NCBI RefSeq assembly: GCF_035222275.1
Contig: NC_085882.1
Coordinates: forward strand, 1,309,501 to 1,373,500
DNA length: 64,000 nucleotides
Source of the DNA: Podospora bellae-mahoneyi
Taxonomy: Eukaryota > Ascomycota > Sordariomycetes > Sordariales > Podosporaceae
Reading direction: 5' to 3'
Shown: positions 11,589 through 22,950 of the stretch, piece by piece
How positions within the stretch are numbered: the first letter of the stretch is position 1
Layout of the letters: each line of letters opens with the position of its first letter
Translations under genes and position numbers: made by a program
The notes under the pieces: generated by a model
Told to the model about the DNA's origin: nothing
What the model saw: only the letters and a program-made list of their open reading frames with translations
The model's database searches: none

Positions 11589-14411
11589 TCAATCCTTTTC
11601 AGTGGAGGACGGGGCAACTGAGCCAGTACTTTGGTTGTCGTTCCCACCGGTCTTGGGCGCGGTCGTCGAAGTCGTTGTACTGCCCGTCACAGCTGATGTT
11701 GACGGCGCGGAACCCTCCACTGGCGCAGACTTGGGCTCCTCTGTAGTCGTGGAGGGAGGCCTGAGGCTTGTCGCGGCCGATGGTCGGCCTTCGTTTATCC
11801 TCCGCTTGTAGTCGCTTAGGCTCATCTTCTTCTTCACCGGACTAGGGGCGGGCGCTATGCCGTTGACTGATGGTGGACCAAATGGACTTGGAAATCCGTT
11901 GACAGAGAAAGGTGACTGCATGACCGACCCGCCAGCAGATAACGGGGTGCCGGCGGATAAAGAGCCAGAAACCGGGCTGCCAAACGCAGGGACTGGAGGC
12001 ATTTGCACCCGGAGATCGGGCGATTTGTGCTTCATCGACGCCATCGACAATGGGCTAACGACCGGTTTTGTATTTGATGGGGCATCCGTCATGGCCACAT
12101 CCTTGGAGCTGACAACTGTCGCTGGGCTGCTGTCGGGTCCCTTGGATGAAACCGGAGATGATAAGGATAATCCTTGACCGGGCGAAGCATCGGCCCCTGA
12201 GTTGGAACCGGCATGGTCCATCGCTCTTCGTTTTCTCCTTTCTTCCTCCTCGGCACGGAGCTGACGACGGTTATCCAAAGCTCTTTTCCTCAAAGCACAT
12301 CCCACCCTCCGCTGAGGCGTCGCTGTTTCTCGCTCAGGATCCGTCTGGACGGCAGCATCGACGTATACTGGTGGATCGGCAGTCGGTACCGGACGAGGAG
12401 GGCCAGCAGCGACTGAGCCTTTTCTAGAGGCTGCCTTTTTCGTATGACGACCATGCGGTGGGATGGTATGAGGGGAAGTGGGCGACCCGGATTTGCTTCG
12501 GACAGAGGTACCCGTACCAGCGTCGGCATAGAGGCGGTCAGATAAACCATTTGATACGTTTGATGTTTGCGCAGTCAACTTGGCTTTGGAAGCCCTTGAA
12601 TGGGGTGCGGCAGTCCCATCTGACACCCGCTTCTTCTTACGGGGCGGTTGCTGCTGCTCCATGCGGCGGAACGAGTCTTCCACCATGGCAACCTTTCGCT
12701 TGTCGCGGTCCGTCGGCTCGGTAAGTATCCCAAGGGTATCGAATGAACCTTGACGCGCTGTTGGCGTCATGTCGCGACTCGGTGGTTTGCTGCGGGAGGA
12801 GCCAGATATCGACCTATGCTCGTGCTCAGGAGCATCATCCAAGTGGCCCTCACTAGGAGCTCGGCTGTTGGTGGCATGTCCTGTGCTGCTGGGCGAGATC
12901 GCATGCTGAGCTTTCGGCTTGCGCTTCTTGGTCTTTTTTGGTTGTGTCTTGTTTAGGTGTTTTCTGTGAAACAAGGCAAACGCGCACTCGGGTCCTAGAT
13001 CACAAGCACACCCTCCAAATTCCGACAGCACGATCGACACCCAGTTGGCGAGCTTTAGATACTCTTCCTCATCGGCGGCGACTTCAGACTGGGCACCCGT
13101 CACCTCGTCGCCTAAACCAAGAATTCGGAGCATCCTCGCCTTCTGGGCGGTGGGGAACCTAAAGTCCCATGCTATCGTGATTTGTTCTCTGGGTGCAATG
13201 TCTCGCTCGCTCACGAGCCAGAAGTGATATTCGCCTTCGTCGGAAAGAAACGTGTCAAGGGCGGCATTTGGCCTGCAACTGCGCCTGACAAAGCGGGCCT
13301 CGGAACCCTCTCTTCGGGTATCGATATAAAGGGGGAGGAGAGGGTGAAAGAGTACAAAAGGGAGCGGGGTGGTGAGGTCGTCCCATCGATTCTCTAGTTC
13401 GGCACAGTACTCGGTTTGGAAGCCAATGTGACCATTGACCTCCATAAGCAGCGAGTCCTTTTCGATTGTCGATGTCGCTCGGAGATCATGCCACTGCAAC
13501 ACTGTCCCTGGCGCGACATTTTTTCTGGTTTGTTGGACCTCGACCTTGCCCCTGAGCGAGCTGGCATTGTCAGGAAGCTTCGAAAATACATCTTTGCCTG
13601 ACAGGCCTGTTTCTTTCTTCATCTTTTCCGGATTGCGCAGCCAACTCGTCATCGTGTTGGAGACTGACAGTCCGGCAAAACTGTTGACCTTGACATTCCG
13701 AACAGACGGTTGCTCATTGCAGAGCAGCTGGAAGGTTTGGGAGTAGGTGTGTATCTCAAAATCGTCGGGAAGATCGGGAGGGGTGGTGGCAGGACTCAAA
13801 GGGTGCGAGTGCGCTGCTTTGGCATTGCCATAGGAAGGACTTCGTTTCGGGCCCGGCGCGCTGATCGACTGACTGGACTTGTGTGAGCCCTTCGTCTTCT
13901 TGCTAGGCTGGCGGTTGTCGTGTGGAGCGGGATGTTTTGGCGCATGTTCTATGCTGTGGTGGCCATGTCCGTTGATCTGGATATCTGTTGGCTTTGGCTT
14001 CTTCTTGTGGCTCTTGGTGGGAGGGCGCTTCGGCTTCTTATCCGACGGCTCTGCCGCCACGGGGCCTGCTATCCTGGCTCGCTGACGTTCATGTGCCTGC
14101 TGTGAATCGATGCTCCGTGGATCACAGTCCACGCAAGAATGCGGGAAGTCGGCAGCAGAGACATCCTCGACCTTATCGGGATAGTAGCACTCGATATGCT
14201 GCCACGTTTCGCATGACTCGCAGAAGATAGTATTACCATCATCGTCTGGATAATTGCACACACACTTTATCGTGTATGGCTCTTCCTCGACAGGCTCCGG
14301 CCTCGGCGGATCATCTCGAACCGCAGCGGCAGCTGGAGGCAAAAACGAAGCTGGTGAAGTCTGATTAGGAGGCGCGAAAGGCGTCTGCAATGGTGGGAGC
14401 TTGTCTGTCAT
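11589..14411 (-). CDS. SET3: SET3-like PHD finger / SET domain chromatin protein
   Basis: Probable scaffold of the Set3 histone-deacetylase complex, which acts in the nucleus. It is one 940-aa exon. The PHD finger spans about residues 47-100 with Cys50, 52, 64, 67, His72, Cys75, 93 and 96 (C4HC3); in the yeast protein this finger binds H3K4me2. A Lys/Pro-rich linker with likely nuclear signals (KKPKRPPTKSHKKKPK) follows. The SET domain lies at about 285-420. The cofactor motif normally written NHSCxPN reads RRSCRPN at 377-383, and the usual Y-x-Y of the last SET motif reads AWDF, both consistent with a non-catalytic SET as in yeast Set3. The second half is low complexity and Ser/Pro-rich. The start at 14411 is the only ATG before the PHD. 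An inactive-SET MLL5-type protein is the same family, so the call is firm. Confidence 0.93.
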   Translation of the reverse strand: MTDKLPPLQTPFAPPNQTSPASFLPPAAAAVRDDPPRPEPVEEEPYTIKCVCNYPDDDGNTIFCESCETWQHIECYYPDKVEDVSAADFPHSCVDCDPRSIDSQQAHERQRARIAGPVAAEPSDKKPKRPPTKSHKKKPKPTDIQINGHGHHSIEHAPKHPAPHDNRQPSKKTKGSHKSSQSISAPGPKRSPSYGNAKAAHSHPLSPATTPPDLPDDFEIHTYSQTFQLLCNEQPSVRNVKVNSFAGLSVSNTMTSWLRNPEKMKKETGLSGKDVFSKLPDNASSLRGKVEVQQTRKNVAPGTVLQWHDLRATSTIEKDSLLMEVNGHIGFQTEYCAELENRWDDLTTPLPFVLFHPLLPLYIDTRREGSEARFVRRSCRPNAALDTFLSDEGEYHFWLVSERDIAPREQITIAWDFRFPTAQKARMLRILGLGDEVTGAQSEVAADEEEYLKLANWVSIVLSEFGGCACDLGPECAFALFHRKHLNKTQPKKTKKRKPKAQHAISPSSTGHATNSRAPSEGHLDDAPEHEHRSISGSSRSKPPSRDMTPTARQGSFDTLGILTEPTDRDKRKVAMVEDSFRRMEQQQPPRKKKRVSDGTAAPHSRASKAKLTAQTSNVSNGLSDRLYADAGTGTSVRSKSGSPTSPHTIPPHGRHTKKAASRKGSVAAGPPRPVPTADPPVYVDAAVQTDPERETATPQRRVGCALRKRALDNRRQLRAEEEERRKRRAMDHAGSNSGADASPGQGLSLSSPVSSKGPDSSPATVVSSKDVAMTDAPSNTKPVVSPLSMASMKHKSPDLRVQMPPVPAFGSPVSGSLSAGTPLSAGGSVMQSPFSVNGFPSPFGPPSVNGIAPAPSPVKKKMSLSDYKRRINEGRPSAATSLRPPSTTTEEPKSAPVEGSAPSTSAVTGSTTTSTTAPKTGGNDNQSTGSVAPSSTEKD

Positions 14412-17400
14412 AATCTTGATGATAACCTCGCGATGGCGGGATGACCGAGGGATTGTATGGATGATTATCTTTTTGGTCTGAAGGGCATACTGGTCGCGCG
14501 ATTTGACGCGATTGACCGTAAGGTATGTGCCGCAATGAGGATTGGACCGAAGAAGAGGAGGGTGTCATCCGTTTGATCTGACGATGTGATCAACCCACGG
14601 GAGGGATCCGACGACACCGATGGGATGCCCGCCTCGAGAGGCAATCAGAGACGGAGCTGCCAGTGAATGATGGCTATCCCTTCTGGCTCGCGAATCGATC
14701 GGTTGGTCGGCTGGGTGGCTGGCCGGGTCGGTCGGGGTTGTAGAGAAAGGGCCCTGTAGAAGGACACGTCTTGTTGTTGGGGTCGCGATGGAAGCTCGAT
14801 CAGCAAAATGAATAAAATATGTCGCTGTCAAGCTAGGACGATGGTGAATCAGACTGGCTCGCGGTGTTGCTGAAAGGGAAACCCGAAAACGGTGTGGGTG
14901 TCGAGAGTAAAAATGTGGCGATCGTCACGGAAGGCTCTCTCGACGGGAGCACAATGGTGGTTGGTGAGCGAGGAAGAAGCGCCTCGAGGACAAAGGTGCT
15001 CGAGCAGGCAGTAGGCGGGAATAAATCGCGAGGCGCAATGGTTGGAAATCCAGCTCGGGTGGTCGAGAGGCGAGCGACGAATGGGTGACGCGAAAAATGC
15101 GGACTGAATAAAGAGAGGAAGAGTTTGAAGGGGAGGAGGAGTGGGAAAGTGCAAGAGCAGAGAGGGGGGCCCACAACAACGAGGAACCAGAGAAGAGAGA
15201 GGAGCGCTGCCACTTGCCCACCCGCCCACAGCACGCTGCGCTGCGTTCAGTAAAGCCCCGTGTGCCAAAAGAATGGGTCTGCGACCTGGGACTGGGACTG
15301 GGACCGGGGGGGGGGGGCCACTGGAACAAGTTGCCCAGAGCAGAGGGAATGTGAAAGCACAGACCAGGCGAGCCGTGACTTTGCATTGGCAAAGCCTTGG
15401 GGGGGATTCGGGTGAGAGGTCAAGGACCTTGCTTGAGCTTCTTTTTGGGGGGGTAGGGGAGGGTGTGGCCGAAGACGAAGAGCCGAGGAAGACGACCTGA
15501 GAGTTGCCATCTGAACCTTTTCAGCAGTATTCTTCCTTGTTCACCCAGTCCTGTCGGCGATGGGGCTTCTAGCGCGCGACGCCGACAACGAAAAGAAAAT
15601 TGAGGAGCGAGTGAGGGCAAACCCAACCTTGGAAAGTACCCGAGTACACTAGCCTCCAAGCGCCACTTTGCTGGTGCAGTTGGTTGGTTGGATGCCGCCG
15701 ACGGCAGAGGTGCCTGAGGCATCACTCCAGGCAGTGCAGTGCCCCAAAGGGAAAACTCAGGGTGAAGGTTGGTGGGCATTGTTGGTTCAGAGGGCGCCTT
15801 CGGGATTGGAGGAGGGGAAGATGCGGGCGGGGCTCCCTTGGTGGTTGATTGAACGCACCGGTCGGTTGCTTTGCGCACCAAATCGCCCTCTCGGACTGAG
15901 GTGACTGACTCTTGACTGCTTGCCTGAGCTGAAGGGCGGGGAAAAGGAGGTCGTTCGCACACAGCGACATGCAAACTGTCAGCAGCACAATCCTGCACAC
16001 CTCGTGCAGATACTGTGGTAGATATCGCCGGGAGTACTGGAAATGAGTGATAATGGAGAAGAGACACAAACCAGAAATTGTAAAAGTGTCGGTGACTCGC
16101 AGTTAGCAGAGCCGGCGAGTTGGCTCCATATAAGAGGAGTGGTGGTGAGGAGTTGCCCACGACTAGGCCAGGAAAAATTTGCGGGTTGCAGTGGGTTTGC
16201 AATGCTGAAAGGAAGGTTTGAGAAAAGGAGAAAAAGGGAGCATGTTGGTGATGGCAGGCAATCCCACAGCACAGAGGTCGCCGGAGAAACTCCTGAGCTG
16301 CTGTGAGCAAAAAAACAGGCCACCCTGTGAAGTGGATGGCCTGAAAGGGTGCCTTGCCTTGCTCATTGGTGTTCGCCGTGGGTCGTGGTGTACTGTGCGC
16401 AAGGCTGCGAAGAGGGCGGGGTTGAGAAGCATGGCCCCGTTTTTCTCTCTCGACCATCTATAATTCCCATCATCCAGCAAATGCCAGATACTTTCCAGGC
16501 CTGGCAGCTGTGTAGGGTGAATTCTACTTTTTGTGATCCGATTGGCAAACAGTGCTGCGTGAAAGCTTTGCCTCTTGGTTTTCTTTCACCCAGATGATTC
16601 ACCCCCTAGACCCCTGAGCTTGATGACACCTTACACTGCCGTAGACACCTGTCCACACCATGAATCAGCTCACAGCAAAAGCTCACCCTGTCCGAAAATG
16701 TTGGACGTGCAAGTGCAAGGACATGGAAGCTCTCTGCTGGCGCTGGTGCTTGTAAGATGTGGTCCGTTTCCGGGACTGCTTGTCTGACGTCACGTTTCCA
16801 GATTTCCATCTGTTGTCGGTGCCAAGTCTTTCTCAAGAGGCCGTATCGGAGAATGCTTTCCAGAAGAAGTCCGTTGTAGAGTCATCAACGCCAGTGCCTT
16901 GATAAACATCACCCTACTATGAGCTTGTGGCGGGGTAGATAGATCTCCAGCGATAAGAATACTTCCTGGACGAATCCTGCTAAAAGGAGGATAGGGGTCT
17001 CGCATCAAGGCCTTTCCAAAAGATACTGCGACCAAACATCATCAATATGTTGCCATCGTTGCACCATGCTACAGCATGGTTGCTTTGCAGGACCGCGACA
17101 ACCTTTTGCCCCACCAGCGCGCGACCGAGTCACGAAGCTCCCACGACTGATATCCAGGGGCAAAGATCCGGCAGAGTCTCAGACAAGCATGAGGCCGTTG
17201 CTGATAAGGTAGGGAAGCTAGCTCATGGCTGGCGTGGGTGCTGCTGGGTTGTAAGCTGTTGTGAACTGGGCATCTCGTAGGAATTATTGGTGTCACGTCT
17301 GCTTCCGCACATTTGACTAACAAACAATGGCTATCGGAAGCTGGGAGCAGTTCCACCATGCTGGCTACGCAGGTCCCGTCCTCTTATCGTCTTGTCATTC

Positions 17401-18080
17401 TGTCGGCCGAATTCATGTTGGTGTATGCCATCTGCTAGCAACCTGTCAGCAATCATCAAATCATGTACTGACCGATATAAAAGAGTTCATCAGCAATAAT
17501 CCTAGATATACACAATCTGAATTCTTAGAGGACTGTCTGTGATGGACAAGTTTAAATCTTGGAAAAGTCCACGATATCCATCCGTATCGCTTGGAGAGAT
17601 CCTGTGTGCGGGGGTCTGCAGATTCACGTTGGACCCCTGTTTCGGCCCGCCACTCCCAAGCGGTGATTGGTTTGCAAAGGCAAAAGTGCCCGCCCCGGTT
17701 CACATGACACGCCCCCAATGAGACAAGTGTCTGTGGCGCCCCAGGTTCCTGCCGTGCACGGCCGCCCGCTGGAAAGAAGGCTGGACCACCCATGACGTGC
17801 GGTTGGGGTTTTGGAGGCGGCCAACCACGGGCAGCAGGCGAATGACACCGCCCACCTCTCTGCTCAACAGCAAAGCCAGTCAGCCGCTCCGTTTGTCGCC
17901 ATCATCATCGACCTCTCATCAACTTGCAAAATAATCACCCGTCAGAAACTTGTTGATTTTCACACGCGGAATCACCCATCAATTCCGCCATCAAAATCCC
18001 ACGACAACAGAATTCAGTTGTCACCGGGCCATCATCTTCCCCGCATTTTCCCTATTCTCCACCGATAACCAGCCCTCACC
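14412..18080. other. Divergent intergenic region (SET3 / NPC2)
   Basis: 3.7 kb with no recognised gene. It contains a run of 12 G at 15306-15317 and a 345-codon open frame at 15420-16457 (-) of Pro/Ser/Ala/Leu-rich, domain-less sequence. It probably holds the SET3 leader and promoter. The last 200 bp before 18081 are C/A-rich leader-like sequence of the NPC2 gene. Confidence 0.55.
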
Positions 18081-18608
18081 ATGAGGTTCTCAACAACCTT
18101 TCTCGCCCTCGCCACGGCGGTCAGCGCGAACCCCCTAAACACCTTCCGCAGTGAGAAGCAATCACTTGCCCGCCGCGACGATCTTCAAATTCCCGGTGAT
18201 AACCCCCTCAAGTACTGCGATGCCGACCGCGGGGACGATATCATCACTATCGAGAAGGTGGACTTGAGTCCAAACCCACCTGAGGCGTATGTGTACCAAA
18301 ATCAGATGTCAATCATATCAACATGACAAAAAAACAGAAATCTAACATCTTCTCCCCCCAGTGGCACCACCCTCATCATCGAGGCCAGCGGCACGGTCAA
18401 GGAGACCATCCTCGAAGGCGCCTACGTCAACCTCCAGGTCAAGTACGGCTACATCCGCCTCATTAACACCCAGGCCGATCTCTGCAAGGAGATCAAGAAC
18501 GTCGACCTTGACTGCCCGATTGAGAAGGGCAAGATCTCCATCACCAAGTCTGTTGACCTCCCCAAGGAGATCCCACCTGTATGTTTTCTATCACTATCAC
18601 CCTCTCCC

Positions 18609-18640
<32 letters not shown>

Positions 18641-18780
18641 ACCAATGCTGACTATTAAATTAGGGAAAATATACCGTCGAGGCCGACGTCTACACCGTGG
18701 ACGACGAACATATCACCTGCTTGACCGCTACCGTTGTTTTCGGCAAGAAGTCGTTCGGCAGCATCCTTGGTGACTTGTAG
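18081..18780 (+). CDS. NPC2: NPC2-type ML-domain lipid/sterol transfer protein
   Basis: Secretory or vacuolar carrier that binds sterol or phosphatidylglycerol/phosphatidylinositol. Exons are 18081-18286, 18362-18578 and 18664-18780, giving 179 aa, the usual fungal length. Introns are 75 bp (GTATGT...CCCAG) and 85 bp (GTATGT...TTAG). A signal peptide is visible (hydrophobic core, likely cleavage after AVSA, about residue 16), then a short propeptide, then the ML fold with the family signatures KYCDADRGDDIITIEKVDLS, GTVKETILEGAY, CPIEKGKI and TATVVFGKK. The cysteines in KYC, ADLC, LDC and ITC can form the conserved disulfides. Intron 2 carries an (AAC)n tract. The gene is convergent with VMA7, 531 bp away. 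No alternative family fits. Confidence 0.95.
18608..18640. repeat. (AAC)n microsatellite inside NPC2 intron 2
   Basis: About eleven CAA/AAC units lie between the donor at 18579 and the acceptor at 18661-18663. This is intronic, so length change would not alter the protein. Confidence 0.9.
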
Positions 18781-19311
18781 GATCCTCCAAGCAAGGGTGT
18801 CAAACCGCTGTCCAATGTGTAATATGCTGTAATGCCGTTATGGATATGAAGGGGGCGAAGGGATGGATCGGTGGGGGGTGGTCCATGGAAAGATTGTATT
18901 GTTTATACACACGCCTTTGCACATGCATTCTGTGGGACGTTTTGGGGAGCGCAATTGCTTGGGATTCGTTTCATTCCGTTCGTTTTTATCAGGGTAGTCT
19001 GGGAGTTTTGTTGTTTTTCTGGCTTGTTTGCTGTTTTCATTGCATTTTTTGTGAGAGAAGTAGCATATTGAATGGTAGTAAAGGAGTCTTTGAGGCTTGC
19101 TATACTGGAATACACAGGAACATCATTATGCTTCGTCTAACCGCCTCTTGTTGGTGTTTTAATGTTGTGATCACCCACCCACCCACATGCTCTGTCACAT
19201 TTCCAATCCCCAACTCGGTCATATCATTGCGTCTCCCGACTCAAACTGCCAACCTTTATGTTTCCCCTTCCAAATCCCGCCTCTTGATCATGACGCCCAT
19301 TGCGCACCAAC
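18781..19311. other. Convergent 3' intergenic (NPC2 / VMA7)
   Basis: Trailer DNA. It is G/T-rich on + near NPC2 and becomes C/A-rich toward the VMA7 stop. No gene is seen; an open frame at 18840-19502 runs into VMA7 antisense and is spurious. Confidence 0.6.
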
Positions 19312-19835
19312 TTATTCACCAAACAGCCTTCTCACCCTCCTCAGCACGCTGTCCTTTTCGGGGTCATAAGGGTGGTCTTTGGAGGGGATCTCGAGGACGG
19401 TGGGGAAGGCCTGGGTGTAGGTATCGATGCGGTAGCGTATCCGGTCTGCGATCTATATCCTCACATCGTCATCATATCAACCCCCATTCTTTTTGTTCTT
19501 GATTACGTGTGGGGAGGGAGGAAACGTACATGTTGATTGATGAGCACAATGCCAATGTCTTTGCGCTCGGTGGTGAACTTTTCAAAGGCGGACTCGATGG
19601 CCGAGGTTTCGGTTTTGGCGTCGACGACGAGGAAGTTTTTTTGGTTGTCGGGGGGGGAAGTTACGTGCTGGAGGAGGGAGGGGGGGGGGTTAACATCGGG
19701 AGGGGGGAAGGGGTTGGAAGGGATTGGGGGAGGAAAACATACACCAATGCCGGCGAGGAGAAGTCCAGTAACGGAATCCTCGTCACCTATCACGGCGAGG
19801 AATTGCCTGTCTTTGTAGTCTGCTTGGGAGGCCAT
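19312..19835 (-). CDS. VMA7: V-type H+-ATPase subunit F
   Basis: Subunit F of the V1 sector central stalk, on the cytosolic face of vacuole and Golgi membranes. Exons are 19835-19743, 19667-19530 and 19452-19312, giving 123 aa, close to the 118-125 aa typical of the family. Introns are 75 bp (GTATGT...CCAG) and 77 bp (GTACGT...TAG), both phase 0. Signatures are [20 protein letters not shown] at the N-terminus, [26 protein letters not shown] (the conserved dinucleotide-like fold) and the C-terminal [19 protein letters not shown]. The second intron splits after INQH, joining to IADRIR. It shares a 726-bp divergent upstream region with NUR1. Confidence 0.96.
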
Positions 19836-20561
19836 GGCTGGCGCTCCGGGGGTGGAGGGAAGGGGGAGAGGTTTACGATATTGTGATTGTGTGTGTGGGT
19901 GTCAAATAAATGCGACTGCGACAAAAGGAGGAGTTCAGTTGGAGGGGGAGGTTGTCGTGTAAGTTGGTTTTGTTAATGTTGACGATGGTGAGGAGGAGCG
20001 GGCAGTTCCAACCAACCCCACAGTGGTGATGCTGTAACAAGAGCCAACTGAAGTGACGCCGCCGCCGCAACAGACAGTGGATATGCCAGGAGCTCTGACC
20101 AACAAGCCAAGCCTACGCTAGTGGGCTGGCTGCCTGGGCTCGGGTGCCGGGGATGTGATCCCTGTCCCCGGCAATTTTCCGCTTGTGGAGAGAGCTTCCC
20201 TTCTGGTCCGGTCTGGCTGGTTGCGGGTTTGTAAAAAAAAAGTAAACAATTGTAACGTTGAAGGGGGAAAAGAAGAAGCAAATTTGCGACTTTCTTTCTT
20301 TTTATTTCTAGCGGGCAAAAACACTGACAACTTTCGCGCCGAAGGAGTGAAATCTTTGTTTCTGGCAGGGAAACAGGTGAAAGATTGAAGGGTCTTGTCT
20401 TTCACATTTTTAACGCAGATGGGGATTTGAGAACAAGTCGTGGTGGTGACTTCATTGAGCGGCCGAGCGAAAAGAGGGACGGACGACCGAGTTGCGCGAT
20501 TGCATACCGCAGCGAACGGATAACTTTGACTTAAGAAGACAACACATCTACACTACACACG
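19836..20561. promoter_or_regulatory. Divergent VMA7 / NUR1 upstream region
   Basis: 726 bp containing both promoters, inferred from position only. I see no confident factor site. T/C-rich leader sequence precedes each start on its own strand. Confidence 0.5.
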
Positions 20562-22268
20562 ATGCCGCCGACGCGCCTGGTACGGCGACAGCCGTTGTCG
20601 GAGAGGATCAAGGCCCGTCTGAATCCTGGCGACTTTTATCTGTGGCTTTCGGAGGAGATTCAGACGTTTGACTGGGACTCTACCGCTTTCGGCACTCGGT
20701 TTGGACTTGCGGCCAACTTTCTCTTCTTGATTGCGAGGGCTAATATCGTCTCGCGTCCGGATGTGGATGATGTTTTTGGCGATGCTCCGGCCAGTGGCCC
20801 GTTGACCTTCTTGGTGAGTTCTCTCTCTTTGATGCAGAGATAGTTGGAGCTAACAGATGATCAGGCTCGTTTTAGCATGTGGGCTTTGACTGCCATCTCT
20901 TGCCTGAACGCCTTTTACACCCTGACCCGATCGCGTACCTACCGTCTATTCGAGGCAAACGTCGAGCAAAATGCCCCCTCCACGCCCTCTGCGCATCGCG
21001 TCCGCGTCGATTCTTCACCCGCGTCTTCGAGCCCACTGGGCGTAATACAGAGCCTCCTGAGTTCCGAAACCGCCGAGCAGCGAGCGCACCCCGACAAGAC
21101 ACGCGATGTGTGGGAGATGAAGGTCTGGGATCCGTATCCGGCCACGCTTCGCCTGTTCTGCTTGTTCAGCCCCGGCCACGTCTTGATTCACTGGCTCTTC
21201 TTGCCTCTCGTTGCCATGGACCCCCGCCCCAGCGTCACCGTTTTCAAGTGCATGGCTCTGCAAGCCATCCTCTCCGCCCAGATGTGGCTCATGCACTCCA
21301 AGTTCACCCGTCAGGGCAAGGACAACGCCATCATTCAGAAGGAGGTCATGCATGAGTACGACGTCAAGTATGTCCACCCTAGACTGCACCCTGTCTACCG
21401 CGAAGTTGGCATTCAGGTCTCCATCAACGACGACAAGATCGAACAGGAATACGTCGCTGTTGGGACGCCATCCTCTGTCATCCGTCGTAACTTTGAGACG
21501 CACCCCAACCCGAACTACGCCAAGATCATCGACCCCGACGGGCTTCAGGCCATCAAGCTGAGAAACACATTTGCTGGCACACCTAGGGGGCGCGTTTCCA
21601 CAAATCCATTCACCCCCCTCGCGGCGAAAACAGCCAGACCCAGCACCCCAGGCACCATCTCGACCCCCTCGGCCCAACTCCTCGGCTACCCCGACCGCGG
21701 AGACCACCACCACTTCCCGGCCTCAGTAACTGTTAACCGCAGAAGCACCGCCGCCCCGCCCGTTTCGTCGACCGGGTCCTTTACCAAATCTTTTACTTCC
21801 TCGTTTGAAAACGAAGCCTCGACCCCTGTCCCTCAACCCCAGTCAATGAACAGGGCTGTCTCCCCCTTCAAGGCAGGAACACCGATGCGGTCCAGCTCGG
21901 GAACCAACCCGCTGGGTGTCCCCTCGAGCTACGGCGGAAGCCTAGGGCTGCATCAGCACAAGGACAGCCCCCTGAAGAAGGCGATGAGCATGGAGGGAAT
22001 CGGGAGGTCACCGAGGAACAACAGGGAGATGGCGGCGCTGGAGCAGAGGCAGTTGAATGAGAGGTTTAGGGAGAGGAGCAGTCCTGTTAAGCAGAGGTTG
22101 CAGGGTACTCTGGGGATTGAGCAGGAGGAGGGGGGCGAGAAGGAGGAGGATGGGAACAATAATGCAAGTATTGGGAGTGGAAGTAGCTTGGCGCATTCAC
22201 CGGAGAAGTTGGCGAATTTGAGGGCTAATAGGTGGACGCAGGAGAGGTTTCCCACTCGGAGGTTGTGA
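20562..22268 (+). CDS. NUR1: NUR1/Mug154-family nuclear rim membrane protein
   Basis: Inner-nuclear-membrane protein; the yeast relative anchors rDNA and silent chromatin through the CLIP/cohibin complex. Exons are 20562-20813 and 20865-22268 with a 51-bp intron (GTGAGT...TCAG), giving 551 aa. The N-terminal part matches the DUF2418/Nur1 pattern: RLNPGDFYLWLSEEIQTFDW, then hydrophobic segments at about 48-66, 85-103, 156-180 and 190-210, and the motif EYDVKYVHPRLHPVYREV after the last helix. The C-terminal 300 residues are disordered, Ser/Thr/Pro-rich, with several SP/TP sites that could be CDK targets, and a basic RWTQERFPTRRL end. The call rests on the N-terminal pattern; function in this fungus is inferred. 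Confidence 0.88.
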
Positions 22269-22950
22269 TGGAAGGTAAGGTCGCTTATTTCTATGCCTGA
22301 CTTTGCTACCTATGATATGGCAACAATGGGGGAGATGGAGAAACTGGACGGCGTTTTTGGGGCCTGGATTTTTGCTGAGAAATAAGGGCATGGGGACGGT
22401 GGTTTCATGCATTTTATGGGGGTCTTGGGATGGGGCGTTTTTTTTTTTGGTGGTGTATTGTTCATGCCTTGTGTTGTCTGCCCTGGTGCCTTACTTGTGG
22501 GTGAGGGCGGATGATATAAATTAGAGTAGTAATTGATTTTTATCAGCTTTTGGTCAATCTTGAGTGAGGGTGTGCGATGGTGTGTCATCCTCTCTCTACG
22601 AGAGAGAGCGAACGTTGGTAAACTTCTCTCGAAGGAAAGGTCTAGATGTTTTATACATTTCAAAAGGTCGCCTTGAGGGCGTCAAGATTGTCATCACGCT
22701 ACACGCTGCCAAGCTAGGAAGAACTCACGCAGGTAGTAAGGTTACTAAGCTATAAAATATCACACGCAGGTGTTAATATTGAACCTGATCATTTTTCTCT
22801 ACCTCGCTGTTTTCCCATGTGATACCGTGAAAGAGCCACACCGAAACACGATACAATAAAATTTATATACCGCTCAAAAATAAAAAATAAATAAAAAGCA
22901 GCAATACTTTGCCACGTTTGTCAAGGTCACGTCTTCCGCTCCGAGGGTGC
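22269..22950. other. Convergent 3' intergenic (NUR1 / BFR1)
   Basis: Sense-strand G/T-rich NUR1 trailer, then AT-rich sequence with AATAAA at 22855 and A/T runs near 22875-22900. It holds the second copy of the 21-bp repeat. Confidence 0.6.
22855..22875 (+). repeat. 21-bp dispersed repeat, copy 2
   Basis: AATAAA-AT-TTATATACCGCTC, matching the copy at 8620-8640 at 19 of 21 positions. The flanking bases do not match, so the shared unit is only this long. Confidence 0.6.

Noticed and set aside
15420-16457. 345-codon ATG-initiated open frame on the minus strand upstream of SET3
   Set aside because: Pro/Ser/Ala/Leu-rich with no motif, overlapped by other long frames, and lying in C/T-rich leader-type DNA where stops are rare. 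It could be an orphan gene, but nothing in the sequence supports it.
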